Below are positions 42,478 to 51,517 of a stretch of 64,000 nucleotides of DNA, piece after piece; position 1 is the first letter of the stretch, and the number at the start of each line of letters is the position of its first letter. Position numbers and translations under genes: made by a program. The notes beneath the pieces are model-generated. The model ran no database searches. It was not told the DNA's origin and saw only the letters and a program-made list of their open reading frames with translations. Origin of the DNA: Candidatus Alistipes faecavium (GTDB taxonomy: Bacteria; Bacteroidota; Bacteroidia; Bacteroidales; Rikenellaceae); NCBI GenBank assembly GCA_019118605.1, contig DWYP01000003.1, positions 1 through 64,000 on the forward strand. Direction: 5' to 3'.

Positions 42478-44466
42478 TCAGATGATGTTAAGGATCGACA
42501 GAAGGAATACCAGTGCGAGGAACGCCAGGGCGAAGAGCACGTAGTGGTTGATCTTTCCCGTGCGCAGGCGCATGACGCGCTGGTTGATTACACGCAGCAG
42601 CTCGACCCACCACGCCGAGAAGAGGCGTCCGATGCGGTCGCGGTACCCGATTTCGAAGGTGTGCGCGTCGGGGAAGATCTCTCCCTTGCCCACGGGGGAT
42701 CCGTCGCCGCTGCTCTGCGTGAGCGGCCGCGCGATGGACTGCAGCCCCTCGGAGAAGGATTCGCCCGTGTACTGCATGCGCACGTTCGGGGAGGTGAAGC
42801 CGCAGCCCCACGTGGGCCCCGACGTGACGCGCCGCGTGCGGAGCATCCTGCGGCGGATCCACAGCAGGATGCCGACCACGCAGAGCAGCAGCCAGGCCGT
42901 GCGTCCCACGGCCGTAAGGGTCGGGGTGAGGAGCCATTCCGCGGCGTCGGAGGGCGTGCGGACGAAGAAGTCGGCGGCACGCGTCGCCAGGCCGACCGCC
43001 GCGCCCGGGAAGAGCCCCACGAAGAGAATGCCCGCCAGCGGCAGGGCCATGGCCGCGATGCGCGTGTTGTCGGCCTCCGAGGCTTCGGCGACCTCGTGCG
43101 TGCGGGGTGACCCGAGGAAGACCGTGCCGTAGAGCTTCGTGAAGGCCAGGACGACGCCTCCGCCGATCAGCGCCAGAGCCGCCAGTCCGGCCGCCGAGGC
43201 GAGGATGTTGCTTCCCGAGGCGATGCCGTCGAGCATCCCGAGGTAGATGAGCAGCTCGGAGACGAAGCCGTTCAGCGGCGGCAGGGCGCAGATGGCCGCC
43301 GTGCCCGCGAGGAAGAGGATCGCCGTGAGGGGCATGTGGCGGGCCAGGCCTCCGAGGCGGTCGAGCGACGTGGTGTGCGTCTGCGAGAGGACGTTCCCGG
43401 CGCCGAAGAAGAGCAGCGCCTTGAAGAGCGAGTGGTTGAGCGTGTGCATCAGGGCCCCCGCGATGCCGCACAGGGCGACCATCGGGTTGCCCGCGGCCTT
43501 GCCCAGCGCGGCGATGCCCGCACCGATGAGGATCACGCCGACGTTCTCGATCGAGGAGTAGGCCAGCAAGCGCTTGACGTCGTTCTGCGTCGCGGCGAGG
43601 AGCACGCCCCAGACGCCCGTGACGATTCCCGCGACGAGGAGCACGACGCCCGCCGTGTGCAGTGCGGGCAGGTCGCCCAGAGCCCCCGTGATGCGGATGA
43701 TTCCGTAGACGCCCGTCTTGATCATCACGCCCGACATGAGGGCCGAGACGTGCGACGGCGCCGCGGGGTGCGCCTCGGGGAGCCACACGTGCATCGGGAA
43801 CATGCCGGCCTTCATGCCGAATCCCGCGAGGAAGACGACGTAGAGCGGCATGGCCGGATGGCTGCGGAAGTAGTCGGCCAGCGAGGCGAAGGAGCCCGAA
43901 CCGCAGACGGCGTCGAGGCGTACGAACCCGATGACCAGCAGCACGAATCCGATGTGCATCATGATCAGGTAGGAGAGCGCCGCACGGGCCACCTCGCGCC
44001 GTTGGGCGTCGTAGAGGACGAGCAGGAACGACGCCACGGTCATCAGCTCCCAGAAGAAGAGGAACGAGAAGCCTCCGTCGGAGCACACGACGCCGAGCAT
44101 GGCGTAGCACATCACCGTCAGCGAGGCGTAGTGCAGCGACACGTGGGCCGGGGATTTCGCGGGCAGCGTGTGGGCGAGGTATCCGCGCGAGTAGAGCGTG
44201 GCGGCGACGCTTCCCACCGAGATAATGATGACGAAAAAGGCCGAGAGGGGATCCATCGACCCCGTGTCGCCGCCGAAAAGCGTGCCGCCGACCGACCAGA
44301 GCAGCGGTACGCCGCCGCCCGCCAGGACGAGCGAGGCGCGGATCACGCCCCACAGGGCGCCGACGGAGACCAGTCCCAGGGCCGTCCAGGCCTTGCAGCG
44401 CAGCGGCGCCGCGAAGATCGCCGCGGCGGTGAGGATCAGAAACAGAAGCGTGTAGAAAAACAGCAT
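42478..44466 (-). CDS. HyfB/HycC-like large antiporter subunit
   Basis: A 662-residue protein, first gene of the complex. Channel residues are intact: Glu140 (FFWELMTVA), Lys219 (GFGMKAGMFPMHVWLPEAHP), Lys250 (MIKTGVYGI), and His341/His345 and Lys349 (LMHTLNHSLFKALLF). The C-terminal extension TWGCGFTSPNVRMQYTGESF is specific to Hyf/Hyc-type subunits. The protein should still pump H+ or Na+. The gene begins 63 bp after rsmE; no T-tract terminator or clear promoter was seen in that gap, so read-through from rsmE is possible. Confidence 0.93.
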   Translation of the reverse strand: MLFFYTLLFLILTAAAIFAAPLRCKAWTALGLVSVGALWGVIRASLVLAGGGVPLLWSVGGTLFGGDTGSMDPLSAFFVIIISVGSVAATLYSRGYLAHTLPAKSPAHVSLHYASLTVMCYAMLGVVCSDGGFSFLFFWELMTVASFLLVLYDAQRREVARAALSYLIMMHIGFVLLVIGFVRLDAVCGSGSFASLADYFRSHPAMPLYVVFLAGFGMKAGMFPMHVWLPEAHPAAPSHVSALMSGVMIKTGVYGIIRITGALGDLPALHTAGVVLLVAGIVTGVWGVLLAATQNDVKRLLAYSSIENVGVILIGAGIAALGKAAGNPMVALCGIAGALMHTLNHSLFKALLFFGAGNVLSQTHTTSLDRLGGLARHMPLTAILFLAGTAAICALPPLNGFVSELLIYLGMLDGIASGSNILASAAGLAALALIGGGVVLAFTKLYGTVFLGSPRTHEVAEASEADNTRIAAMALPLAGILFVGLFPGAAVGLATRAADFFVRTPSDAAEWLLTPTLTAVGRTAWLLLCVVGILLWIRRRMLRTRRVTSGPTWGCGFTSPNVRMQYTGESFSEGLQSIARPLTQSSGDGSPVGKGEIFPDAHTFEIGYRDRIGRLFSAWWVELLRVINQRVMRLRTGKINHYVLFALAFLALVFLLSILNII

Positions 44467-44529
44467 GTCGGAGTGTTGTGTATGAGTGTCGGGCCGCGGG
44501 CGGTTTCCCGCAGCCGCTGTATGCGTTTT

Positions 44530-45258
44530 TTAGTCGTCGGCAGAAAGCTGGTTCACCGTTGCGGCCATGACCACCGCCGCGAGGGCTGCGGTCTCGGTGC
44601 GCAGGCGCTGCGGCCCGAGGGTGATCTCCTCGAATCCGTTTGCGAGGGCCAGGGCGATCTCCTCGGACGAGAAGTCCCCTTCGGGTCCGATGAAGATTTC
44701 GGCCGACTCCCCGGGGCGGAGCGTGCGGGCCAGGAAGGCCTTCTCCTCCGAGCCGTGCGCCGGGGCGCAGTGGGCGATCAGCCGCCGCCCTTCGAAGGGG
44801 CGCAGGACTGCCTCCCGGAACGGCGTGAGGGGCTGCAGCTCCGGACGGTAGGCCTTCAACGACTGCTTCATCGCCGCGGTGATGATCTTTTCGCCCCGCT
44901 CGGGCTTGAAGATCCTCCGTTCGCTGTGCGCGGCGTCGAGCGGGAGGATGCTCGTGACGCCCACCTCGGTGGCCTTCTCGAGGAACCATTCGAACCGCTC
45001 GGGGTTCTTCGTCGGCGCCACGGCCATCGTCAGCCGGTAGGGCATCTTCTCGAATTCGTGCCGTGCGGCGACCACCTCGACGCGGCAGCCGCGCGGGTCG
45101 GCCTCGGCAATCGCGCATTCGTAGAGCGTCCCGCGTCCGTCGGTGATGTGGATCCGGCTGCCGCGCCCGAGGCGCAGCACGCGGATGCAGTGTTTCGACT
45201 CCTCCTCGCTCAGCGTATGGTGCGGGGGGCGGATATCCGGTGCGTAAAAGAGTTGCAT
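44530..45258 (-). CDS. rsmE: 16S rRNA (uracil-1498-N3)-methyltransferase
   Basis: SPOUT-fold methyltransferase, 242 residues. An N-terminal PUA-like domain (HTLSEEESKHCIRVLRLG) precedes the knotted SAM domain with IFIGPEGDFSSEEI and LGPQRLRTETAA (commonly LGxxILRTETA). KATEVGV and AMKQSLKAYRPELQP complete the family pattern. It is transcribed away from the M3 peptidase gene. TACCTTTG on the minus strand at 45325-45332 is a candidate -7 element. Confidence 0.96.
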   Translation of the reverse strand: MQLFYAPDIRPPHHTLSEEESKHCIRVLRLGRGSRIHITDGRGTLYECAIAEADPRGCRVEVVAARHEFEKMPYRLTMAVAPTKNPERFEWFLEKATEVGVTSILPLDAAHSERRIFKPERGEKIITAAMKQSLKAYRPELQPLTPFREAVLRPFEGRRLIAHCAPAHGSEEKAFLARTLRPGESAEIFIGPEGDFSSEEIALALANGFEEITLGPQRLRTETAALAAVVMAATVNQLSADD

Positions 45259-45272
45259 GGTTGTGGCGGGCT

Positions 45273-45302
45273 GTTGTTTTTATGGAAATTTGTGTACCTT
45301 TG
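45273..45302 (+). promoter_or_regulatory. Promoter for the first M3 peptidase gene
   Basis: GTTG (45273-45276), 18-bp spacer, TACCTTTG (45295-45302). The -7 box is exact; the -33 box has one mismatch and slightly short spacing. Confidence 0.6.
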
Positions 45303-45324
45303 TAACTCGTTCCCTTCAGCGCCG

Positions 45325-45332
45325 CAAAGGTA
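45325..45332 (-). promoter_or_regulatory. TAnnTTTG promoter element upstream of rsmE
   Basis: The minus strand reads TACCTTTG. It lies in the leader of the divergent peptidase gene, so the two transcripts would overlap. Confidence 0.45.
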
Positions 45333-45350
45333 CATAAAATAACACGATAG

Positions 45351-47537
45351 ATGAAACCTATTTTAGGATTATTCGCAACACTTTTTCTGGCCATGACCTC
45401 CGTATCCTGCCAGTCGGAGAAGACGGTGGGCGCAAACCCCTTCTTCGAGGCCTGGGACACGCCCTTCGGCGTCCCGCCCTTCGACCGCATCCGCCCCGCA
45501 CATTTCCTTCCCGCCCTCGAGCGCGGGATGTCGCTGCACGACGCCGAGATCGACGCCATCACGTCGAACAACGACGAGCCGACCTTCGAGAACGTCATCC
45601 TCGCCTACGACAATTCGGGCGGGATGCTCGATCAGGTGGCGCTGATCTTCGGCATGCTCTGCGAGGCGGAGAACACCCCCGAAATGCAGGCGCTGCAGGA
45701 GGAGGTGATGCCTCTGCTCGCGGCCCATTCGGACAAGATACGGCTCAACGAACGCCTCTTCGAGAAGGTTCGCGCCGTCTATGACCGGCGGGAGACCCTC
45801 GAGCTGGATGCCGAGCAGCTGCGGCTGCTCGAGAAGACCTACCGGTCGTTCGTGCGCGCCGGGGCACTGCTCGACGCCGAACAGAAGGCCCGCCTGAAGG
45901 AGATCAACGAGGAGCTGTCGCTTGCGGCCGTGAAGTTCGGCCAGAACCTCCTGGCCGAGAACAGCGGTTATGTGATGCTGCTCGAGTCCGACCAGCTCGA
46001 CGGACTGCCCGTCAATGTCCGCGATCTGGCCGCCGAGACGGCCAGGCAGATGGGCAAGAAGGGTAAGTACGCCTTTACGCTCCAGAAACCGAGCCTGATT
46101 CCCTTCCTGACCTACTCCTCCGACCGCAAGCTGCGCGAGGAGCTCTACACGGCCTACCTGAACCGCTGCAACCGCGGCGACGAACACGACAACAAGCAGC
46201 TCATCAACGATTTCATCCGCCTGCGCACCGAAAAGGCCCACCTGCTCGGATACCCCTCTTATGCGGCCTACGTCATCGACGACGAGATGGCCCGCACGCC
46301 CGAGGCGGTCTATGCGCTGCTCGAGGAGATCTGGGCCCCGGCGCTCGAAAGCGCCCGCAAGGAGCTCGCCGAGATGCAGGAGCTCTTCGCCCGGGACGTG
46401 CCCGACGGGGAGTTCGCATCATGGGACTGGTGGTACTACGCCGAGAAGATCCGCAAACAGAAATATGCCCTCGACGAGGACATGCTGCGCCCCTATTTCT
46501 CGCTCGAAAACGTGCAGAGCGGCATCTTCTATCTGGCCAACCGCCTCTACGGCATTACCTTCCAGCCGATTCAGGTCCCGGTCTACCATCCCGAGGCCCT
46601 GGCCTACGAGGTTCTCGACGCCGACCAGTCGCACCTCGGGGTGCTCTATTTCGACTTCTTCCCCCGCGACGGAAAGGGGCAAGGGGCCTGGTGCGGCAAC
46701 TACGTGGAGCAGACCTACAGGGACGGACGGCGCGTGGCGCCCGTCGTCTCGATCGTCTGCAATTTCACCCGTCCGGCCGGGAACACCCCCGCACTGCTGA
46801 CCCTCGACGAGGCCGAGACGCTCTTCCATGAGTTCGGGCATGCCCTGCACTTCCTCTTCCACGACGTGAAATACCGCGGACTCACGGAGGTCGAGGGCGA
46901 CTTCGTGGAGCTTCCCTCGCAGATCATGGAGAACTGGGCCTTTACGCCCGAGATGCTGCGCCAGTACGCCGTGCACTACCGCTCGGGAGACGTCATCCCG
47001 CAGCACCTGATCGACAAGATGCGTCGCAGCGAGCTCTTCAACCAGGGCTTCATGACCACCGAGCTGATTGCCGCGTCGCTCTCCGACATGGACATCCACT
47101 CGATCAGCGAATACACGCCCTTCGATCCGATGGCCTTCGAACACGAGGCCCTGGCCGTGAAGCGCGGACTCATCCCGCAGATCGAGCCCCGCTACCGCTA
47201 CCCCTACTTCTCGCACATCTTCGACGGAGGATATTCGGCGGGCTACTACTTCTATACGTGGGCCGAGGTGCTCGACAAGGATGCCTTCGAGGCCTTCCGC
47301 GAGAGCGGCGACCTGTTCAACAAGCAGATTGCCGACGACTTCCGCCGCAAGATCCTTGCGCGCGGCGGCTCGGAGGACGGCATGACCATGTACCGCGCCT
47401 TCCGCGGCAAGGAGCCCGACAAGCGGGCCATGCTGCGCGGTCGCGGGCTGTGGAGCGATCCCGAACCCGCCGATTCGCTCGCCGCGGCGCCCGCATCGCC
47501 GGAAGGCTCCCGCCCCGGGGCCGTTTCCGGGAACTGA
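45351..47537 (+). CDS. M3-family (Dcp-like) metallopeptidase lipoprotein
   Basis: Zinc oligopeptidase of the peptidyl-dipeptidase Dcp type, 728 residues. Lipobox SVSC at Cys20 places it on the outside of a membrane. The zinc motif is HEFGH (493-497), with the third ligand glutamate in the following helix (VEGDFVELPSQIMEN). Late conserved tyrosines are in FSHIFDGGYSAGYYFYTW. An extra Ala/Pro/Ser-rich tail (SLAAAPASPEGSRPG) is unusual. It likely digests short peptides in the periplasm for this peptide-using gut bacterium. A second copy follows 45 bp downstream. Confidence 0.94.
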   Translation: MKPILGLFATLFLAMTSVSCQSEKTVGANPFFEAWDTPFGVPPFDRIRPAHFLPALERGMSLHDAEIDAITSNNDEPTFENVILAYDNSGGMLDQVALIFGMLCEAENTPEMQALQEEVMPLLAAHSDKIRLNERLFEKVRAVYDRRETLELDAEQLRLLEKTYRSFVRAGALLDAEQKARLKEINEELSLAAVKFGQNLLAENSGYVMLLESDQLDGLPVNVRDLAAETARQMGKKGKYAFTLQKPSLIPFLTYSSDRKLREELYTAYLNRCNRGDEHDNKQLINDFIRLRTEKAHLLGYPSYAAYVIDDEMARTPEAVYALLEEIWAPALESARKELAEMQELFARDVPDGEFASWDWWYYAEKIRKQKYALDEDMLRPYFSLENVQSGIFYLANRLYGITFQPIQVPVYHPEALAYEVLDADQSHLGVLYFDFFPRDGKGQGAWCGNYVEQTYRDGRRVAPVVSIVCNFTRPAGNTPALLTLDEAETLFHEFGHALHFLFHDVKYRGLTEVEGDFVELPSQIMENWAFTPEMLRQYAVHYRSGDVIPQHLIDKMRRSELFNQGFMTTELIAASLSDMDIHSISEYTPFDPMAFEHEALAVKRGLIPQIEPRYRYPYFSHIFDGGYSAGYYFYTWAEVLDKDAFEAFRESGDLFNKQIADDFRRKILARGGSEDGMTMYRAFRGKEPDKRAMLRGRGLWSDPEPADSLAAAPASPEGSRPGAVSGN

Positions 47538-47582
47538 CGATCCCTTTCCGAACGAAGAAACCGAAAATCCTGGAATTCCTGT

Positions 47583-49700
47583 ATGAAAAAAGCATTTCTG
47601 ATCATGGCTGTATCCGCTCTGGCGGCCGGATGTGCCGACAACTCGATACCCCGGGCTCAGCTGCCCGACCTCGACCCCGCGAATCCGCTGCTCGCGGCGT
47701 GGGAAACCCCCTATGCCACGCCGCCCTTCGATGCCATCCGCCTCGAACACTACGAACCGGCGTTCGACGCCGCCATCGCCTGCTCGCGGGCCGAGATCGA
47801 GGCCATCGTCTCGAACCCCCGCAAGGCGACCTTCACCAACACGATCGTCGCGCTGGAGCGGCAGGGCGCGCTGCTCGACCGCATCTCGGGGATCTTCTTC
47901 AACCTGCTCGAGGCCGACACCTCGGACGAGATGCAGCAGATCGCCCTGCGCGTGCAGCCCAAGCTGACCGAACTCTCGAACGACATCTCGCTCAACGCCG
48001 CGCTCTTCGCCCGCGTGAAGGCCGTGCACGACAACCCCGGGCGGCTCGACAAGGAGGACCGCATGCTGCTCGAAAAGACCTACAAGCGATTCGCCCGGCA
48101 GGGCGCCGAGCTTCCCGACGACAGGAAGGAACTCTACCGTCGCTACACCTCCGAGCTCTCGGAGCTGACCCTGCAGTTCGGGCAGAACGCCCTGGCTGCG
48201 ACCAACGCCTTCACGCTCCGCATCACCGACCCGGCGAAGGTCTCCGAACTGCCCGATTTCGTGCGCGAGGCGATGGCCGCCGAGGCCCGCTCGCGCGGCG
48301 AGAAGGGGTGGACGGTAACCCTGCAGCGTCCGAGCTACCTCCCCTTCATGACCTATTCGACCGACCGCGCGCTCAAGGAGAAACTCTGGAGGGCCAACAG
48401 TTCCTGCGCCCTGGGCGGGGAGTTCGACAACACGGAGATCATCCGGCGGATCGTCAACACGCGGCTGCAGATCGCCCGCCTGTTCGGCTACCGCTCCTAT
48501 GCCGACTACGTGCTCGAGGAGCGCATGGCCGCCAATGCCCCGACGGTCGAGGCCTTCCTGCACGAACTGCTCGCGGCCACCAAGCTCTATGCCGATGCCG
48601 ACTGCCACCGGATCGGTTCCTATGCCGCCTCGCAGGGGCTGAAGGGCGAACTCATGCCCTGGGACTGGGCCTACTACAGTGAGAAATACAAGAATGAGAA
48701 ATACGCCCTGAGCGACGAGCTGGTGAAGCCCTATTTCGAACTCGAACGGGTCAAGAAGGGGGTCTTCCTCCTCGCGAACCGCCTCTACGGGCTGAACTTC
48801 ACGCCCAACGGGTCGATCCCGGTTTACCATCCCGACGTTACGGCCTACGAGGTGACCGATGAGAATGGCCGTTTCATGGCCGTCCTCTACCTGGACTTCT
48901 TCCCCCGGGCCTCGAAGCGCTCCGGGGCGTGGATGACCGAGTTCCGCGGCACGAAGCGCGAAGGCCGCACGGAGACCCGCCCGCAGGTGTCGCTGGTGAT
49001 GAACTTCACCAAACCCACCGCGACGCGGCCCTCGCTGCTGACCTTCGACGAGGTGGAGACCTTCCTCCACGAGTTCGGACACGCCCTGCACGGAATGCTC
49101 GGCGAGGGGAAATACGAGTCGCTGACCGGGACGAACGTCTACCGCGACTTCGTGGAGCTTCCCTCGCAGATCATGGAGAACTGGGCTACCGAGAAGGAGT
49201 TCCTCGACCTCTGGGCCGAGCATTACCAGACGGGCGAGAAGATCCCCGCGGAGATCGTCGACCGCATCGTGGCGGCGCAGAACTACCTGGCGGCCTACCA
49301 GAACGTGCGGCAGGTGTCGTTCGGCCTCACCGACATGGCATGGCATACGATCTCGGAGCCTTTCGAGGGCGATGTCGAGGCCTTCGAGGTGGCGTCGATG
49401 GCCCCGGCGCAGGTGCTGCCCGTCGTGCCGGGTACGGCGATGGCCCCCTCGTTCGGACATATCTTCTCCGGAGGCTATGCCGCGGGGTATTACGGATACA
49501 AGTGGGCCGAGGTGCTCGATGCCGACGCCTTCTCGCTCTTCAAGGAGAAGGGGATCTTCAACCGCGAGGTGGCATCGTCGTTCCGCGAGAACATCCTCTC
49601 GAAGGGCGGCACGGAGCCTCCGATGGATCTCTACGTGCGCTTCCGCGGCCACGAGCCCGAGACCGCGGCGCTGCTCCGACGCATGGGTATCGAGCCCTGA
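47583..49700 (+). CDS. M3-family (Dcp-like) metallopeptidase lipoprotein, second copy
   Basis: A 705-residue paralogue of the preceding gene, with lipobox LAAGC at Cys17 and zinc motif HEFGH (496-500). It shares FVELPSQIMENWA and FGHIFSGGYAAGYYGYKWAEV. The body is clearly diverged in sequence, so the duplication is old and specificities may differ. It probably forms an operon with the first copy and ends at a long stem-loop. Confidence 0.94.
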   Translation: MKKAFLIMAVSALAAGCADNSIPRAQLPDLDPANPLLAAWETPYATPPFDAIRLEHYEPAFDAAIACSRAEIEAIVSNPRKATFTNTIVALERQGALLDRISGIFFNLLEADTSDEMQQIALRVQPKLTELSNDISLNAALFARVKAVHDNPGRLDKEDRMLLEKTYKRFARQGAELPDDRKELYRRYTSELSELTLQFGQNALAATNAFTLRITDPAKVSELPDFVREAMAAEARSRGEKGWTVTLQRPSYLPFMTYSTDRALKEKLWRANSSCALGGEFDNTEIIRRIVNTRLQIARLFGYRSYADYVLEERMAANAPTVEAFLHELLAATKLYADADCHRIGSYAASQGLKGELMPWDWAYYSEKYKNEKYALSDELVKPYFELERVKKGVFLLANRLYGLNFTPNGSIPVYHPDVTAYEVTDENGRFMAVLYLDFFPRASKRSGAWMTEFRGTKREGRTETRPQVSLVMNFTKPTATRPSLLTFDEVETFLHEFGHALHGMLGEGKYESLTGTNVYRDFVELPSQIMENWATEKEFLDLWAEHYQTGEKIPAEIVDRIVAAQNYLAAYQNVRQVSFGLTDMAWHTISEPFEGDVEAFEVASMAPAQVLPVVPGTAMAPSFGHIFSGGYAAGYYGYKWAEVLDADAFSLFKEKGIFNREVASSFRENILSKGGTEPPMDLYVRFRGHEPETAALLRRMGIEP

Positions 49701-49720
49701 TCCCGCCGGGGGCTGAAAAA

Positions 49721-49766
49721 CGGAAGGGGCCCTGCGACCGTCCGAGGTCGCGGGGCCCCTTCCGTT
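49721..49766 (+). terminator. Stem-loop terminator after the M3 pair
   Basis: CGGAAGGGGCCC-T-GCGACC pairs with GGTCGC-GGGGCCCCTTCCG, nearly 18 bp, followed by a short TTT. The 5' side begins with AAAAA, so it could stop minus-strand transcription too. Confidence 0.75.
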
Positions 49767-49867
49767 TGCGGGAGCTGCGGGAGCTGCAGGGCGCAGCGTG
49801 CGGTGTGCGCGGCCTTTCCCGTTTGCGGAGCCCCCCCCCTCCCTTGTTTGCGGGAGGCGCAGCGTGC
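49764..49867. repeat. Imperfect direct repeats and a C9 tract between M3 gene and tRNA-Gln
   Basis: GTTTGCGGGA occurs at 49764-49773 and 49846-49855 (and as GTTTGCGGAG at 49821). GGCGCAGCGTGC occurs at 49790-49801 and 49856-49867. A run of nine C lies at 49831-49839. No gene is present. Confidence 0.7.
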
Positions 49868-49894
49868 AGGTGCCGGGAGCAGAAATCCGCGCAC

Positions 49895-49926
49895 AAAAAA
49901 ACCGCTCCGGAGTGTCGGAGCGGTTT
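49895..49926 (-). terminator. Terminator after tRNA-Gln
   Basis: ACCGCTCCG pairs with CGGAGCGGT around a 6-base loop; the minus strand ends in a T run (49895-49900). It begins directly after the tRNA 3' end. Confidence 0.9.
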
Positions 49927-49927
49927 G

Positions 49928-49998
49928 TTGAGCTACCTGGATTCGAACCAAGAATAACAGGACCAGAATCTGTTGTGTTACCATTACACCATAGCTCA
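49928..49998 (-). tRNA. tRNA-Gln (anticodon CTG)
   Basis: Complete cloverleaf: acceptor stem TGAGCTA/TAGCTCA, D arm GTGTAATGGTAACAC, anticodon loop TTCTGGT (CTG) and T arm CTTGG-TTCGAAT-CCAGG. CCA is not encoded. One A-C mismatch closes the anticodon loop. It has its own promoter and terminator. Confidence 0.95.
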
Positions 49999-50015
49999 AT
50001 GACGTTTTGGTGATG

Positions 50016-50046
50016 CAAAAGTAGAGTTTATTTTTGCAAATGCAAA
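50016..50046 (-). promoter_or_regulatory. Consensus promoter for tRNA-Gln
   Basis: On the minus strand TTTG (50043-50046), 19-bp spacer, TACTTTTG (50016-50023). Both boxes are exact. Confidence 0.85.
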
Positions 50047-50068
50047 GAATTTTCAGAAAAAAAATTCT

Positions 50069-50076
50069 TATTTTTG
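50069..50076 (+). promoter_or_regulatory. TAnnTTTG promoter element upstream of the nucleoside transporter gene
   Basis: TATTTTTG exact match, 60 bp before the ATG at 50137. No good -33 box. Confidence 0.45.
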
Positions 50077-50136
50077 TTTTCACGCCGCCCGAAAAACGGC
50101 GACAACCTGCTATTACTACTTAAATGTCAACGAATT

Positions 50137-51513
50137 ATGAGTGTTAAGTTTCGGCTCGTCATCATGAATTTCCTCCAGTTTGCCGTCTGGGGTTCCTATC
50201 TGGTATGTATCGGCAATTTCCTGGGCCGCGTGGGTTTGGGCGAATATATTTCATGGTTCTATGTCGCGCAGGGCGTGGTGTCGATCTTCATGCCCGCCAT
50301 CATCGGAGCCATCGCCGACAAGTTCGTCGAACCCCAGCGGCTGCTGGGCATCTCCCACCTTACCGCCGCGCTCTTCATGCTGCTGGCCGCCTGGTTCGGA
50401 TACGAGGCCACCTTGCAGACCCTCGCGGGCGAGGCGACCTCCATCGGCCCCATCTTCACGGCCTACTGCCTGAGCGTGGCCTTCTACATGCCGACCATCG
50501 CCCTGTCGAATACCGTGGCCTTCGCCATCCTCAAGAGCCGCGGATACGATACCGTGAAGGATTTCCCGCCGATCCGCGTCTTCGGAACCGTCGGGTTCAT
50601 CGCCGCCATGTGGTTCGTCAACTTCATCGGCTTCGGCGGCAGCGGCGTGCAGGCTGCGGCAGACGCTCCGGCGGCACAGCTCGTCCCGATGGCCGCGCAG
50701 TTCACCTACATGCAGCTGATCGTGTGCGGGGCTCTGGGACTCCTTCTCGGGCTCTACGCCTTCACGCTCCCGCGCTGCCCGCTCGACCGCTCGGCCGCCG
50801 CGGGGCAGAAATCCCTGGCCCAGCGCCTCGGGTTCGACGCCTTCGTGCTCTTCAAGCAGCGGAAGATGGCGCTCTTCTTCCTCTTCTCGATGCTGCTGGG
50901 CGTCTCGCTGCAGATCACCAACGGATACGCCACCCCCTATATCAACAGCTTTGCCGCGACGTCGCAGAGCTGGTTCGCCGAAAACCCCACGCTGCTGGTT
51001 TCCGTGTCGCAGGTCTCCGAGGCGCTGTGCATCCTGCTGATCCCCTTCTGCCTCAAACGCTTCGGCATCAAGATCGTGATGCTCATGGCGATGTTCGCCT
51101 GGGTGCTGCGTTTCGGATTCTTCGGCCTCGGGACGACCGAGAGCGTGACCGGCATTACGCTGCTCTTCCTCTCGTGCATCGTCTACGGCGTGGCCTTCGA
51201 CTTCTTCAACGTCTCGGGGGCGCTCTTCGTCGAGCAGGAGGCCTCGAAACCCATGCAGGCCAGCGCCCAGGGGCTCTTCATGCTGATGACCAACGGCATC
51301 GGCGCCTCGGTCGGCACCTGGATCGCCGGCAAGGTCGTTTCGCACTATTGTGACTGGGAGGGCGGCTACCTCGTGGCACGCGAGGGCGTCTCGGGCGGAT
51401 GGCCCGCCACGTGGTTCGTCTTTGCGGCCTATGCGCTGGTCGTTGCCGTGACCTTTGCCCTGGTCTTCCGCTACCGCCACCGCCCCGAACAACTCGGAAC
51501 CGTCAATCCCTGA
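50137..51513 (+). CDS. Nucleoside permease, NupG-like MFS transporter
   Basis: A 458-residue, 12-helix proton-coupled nucleoside importer. The ATG at 50137 gives MSVKFRLVIMNFLQFAVWGSY, the standard NupG-family first helix. QGVVSIFMPAIIGAIADKF, FPPIRVFGTVGFIAAMW and FFNVSGALFVEQEA are family segments. The upstream in-frame ATG would add 21 residues read from leader sequence. The ferredoxin-nitroreductase gene starts 4 bp after the stop, so the two form an operon. Confidence 0.92.
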   Translation: MSVKFRLVIMNFLQFAVWGSYLVCIGNFLGRVGLGEYISWFYVAQGVVSIFMPAIIGAIADKFVEPQRLLGISHLTAALFMLLAAWFGYEATLQTLAGEATSIGPIFTAYCLSVAFYMPTIALSNTVAFAILKSRGYDTVKDFPPIRVFGTVGFIAAMWFVNFIGFGGSGVQAAADAPAAQLVPMAAQFTYMQLIVCGALGLLLGLYAFTLPRCPLDRSAAAGQKSLAQRLGFDAFVLFKQRKMALFFLFSMLLGVSLQITNGYATPYINSFAATSQSWFAENPTLLVSVSQVSEALCILLIPFCLKRFGIKIVMLMAMFAWVLRFGFFGLGTTESVTGITLLFLSCIVYGVAFDFFNVSGALFVEQEASKPMQASAQGLFMLMTNGIGASVGTWIAGKVVSHYCDWEGGYLVAREGVSGGWPATWFVFAAYALVVAVTFALVFRYRHRPEQLGTVNP

Positions 51514-51517
51514 TCGG

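Noticed and set aside
37210..44466. A working hydrogenase 4 / formate hydrogenlyase
   Set aside because: The large subunit has none of the four NiFe cysteines at their positions, and no maturation or formate dehydrogenase gene is nearby.
49831..49839. Phase-variable C9 tract
   Set aside because: It is not inside or just before a coding region; the nearest gene is a terminated tRNA on the other strand.
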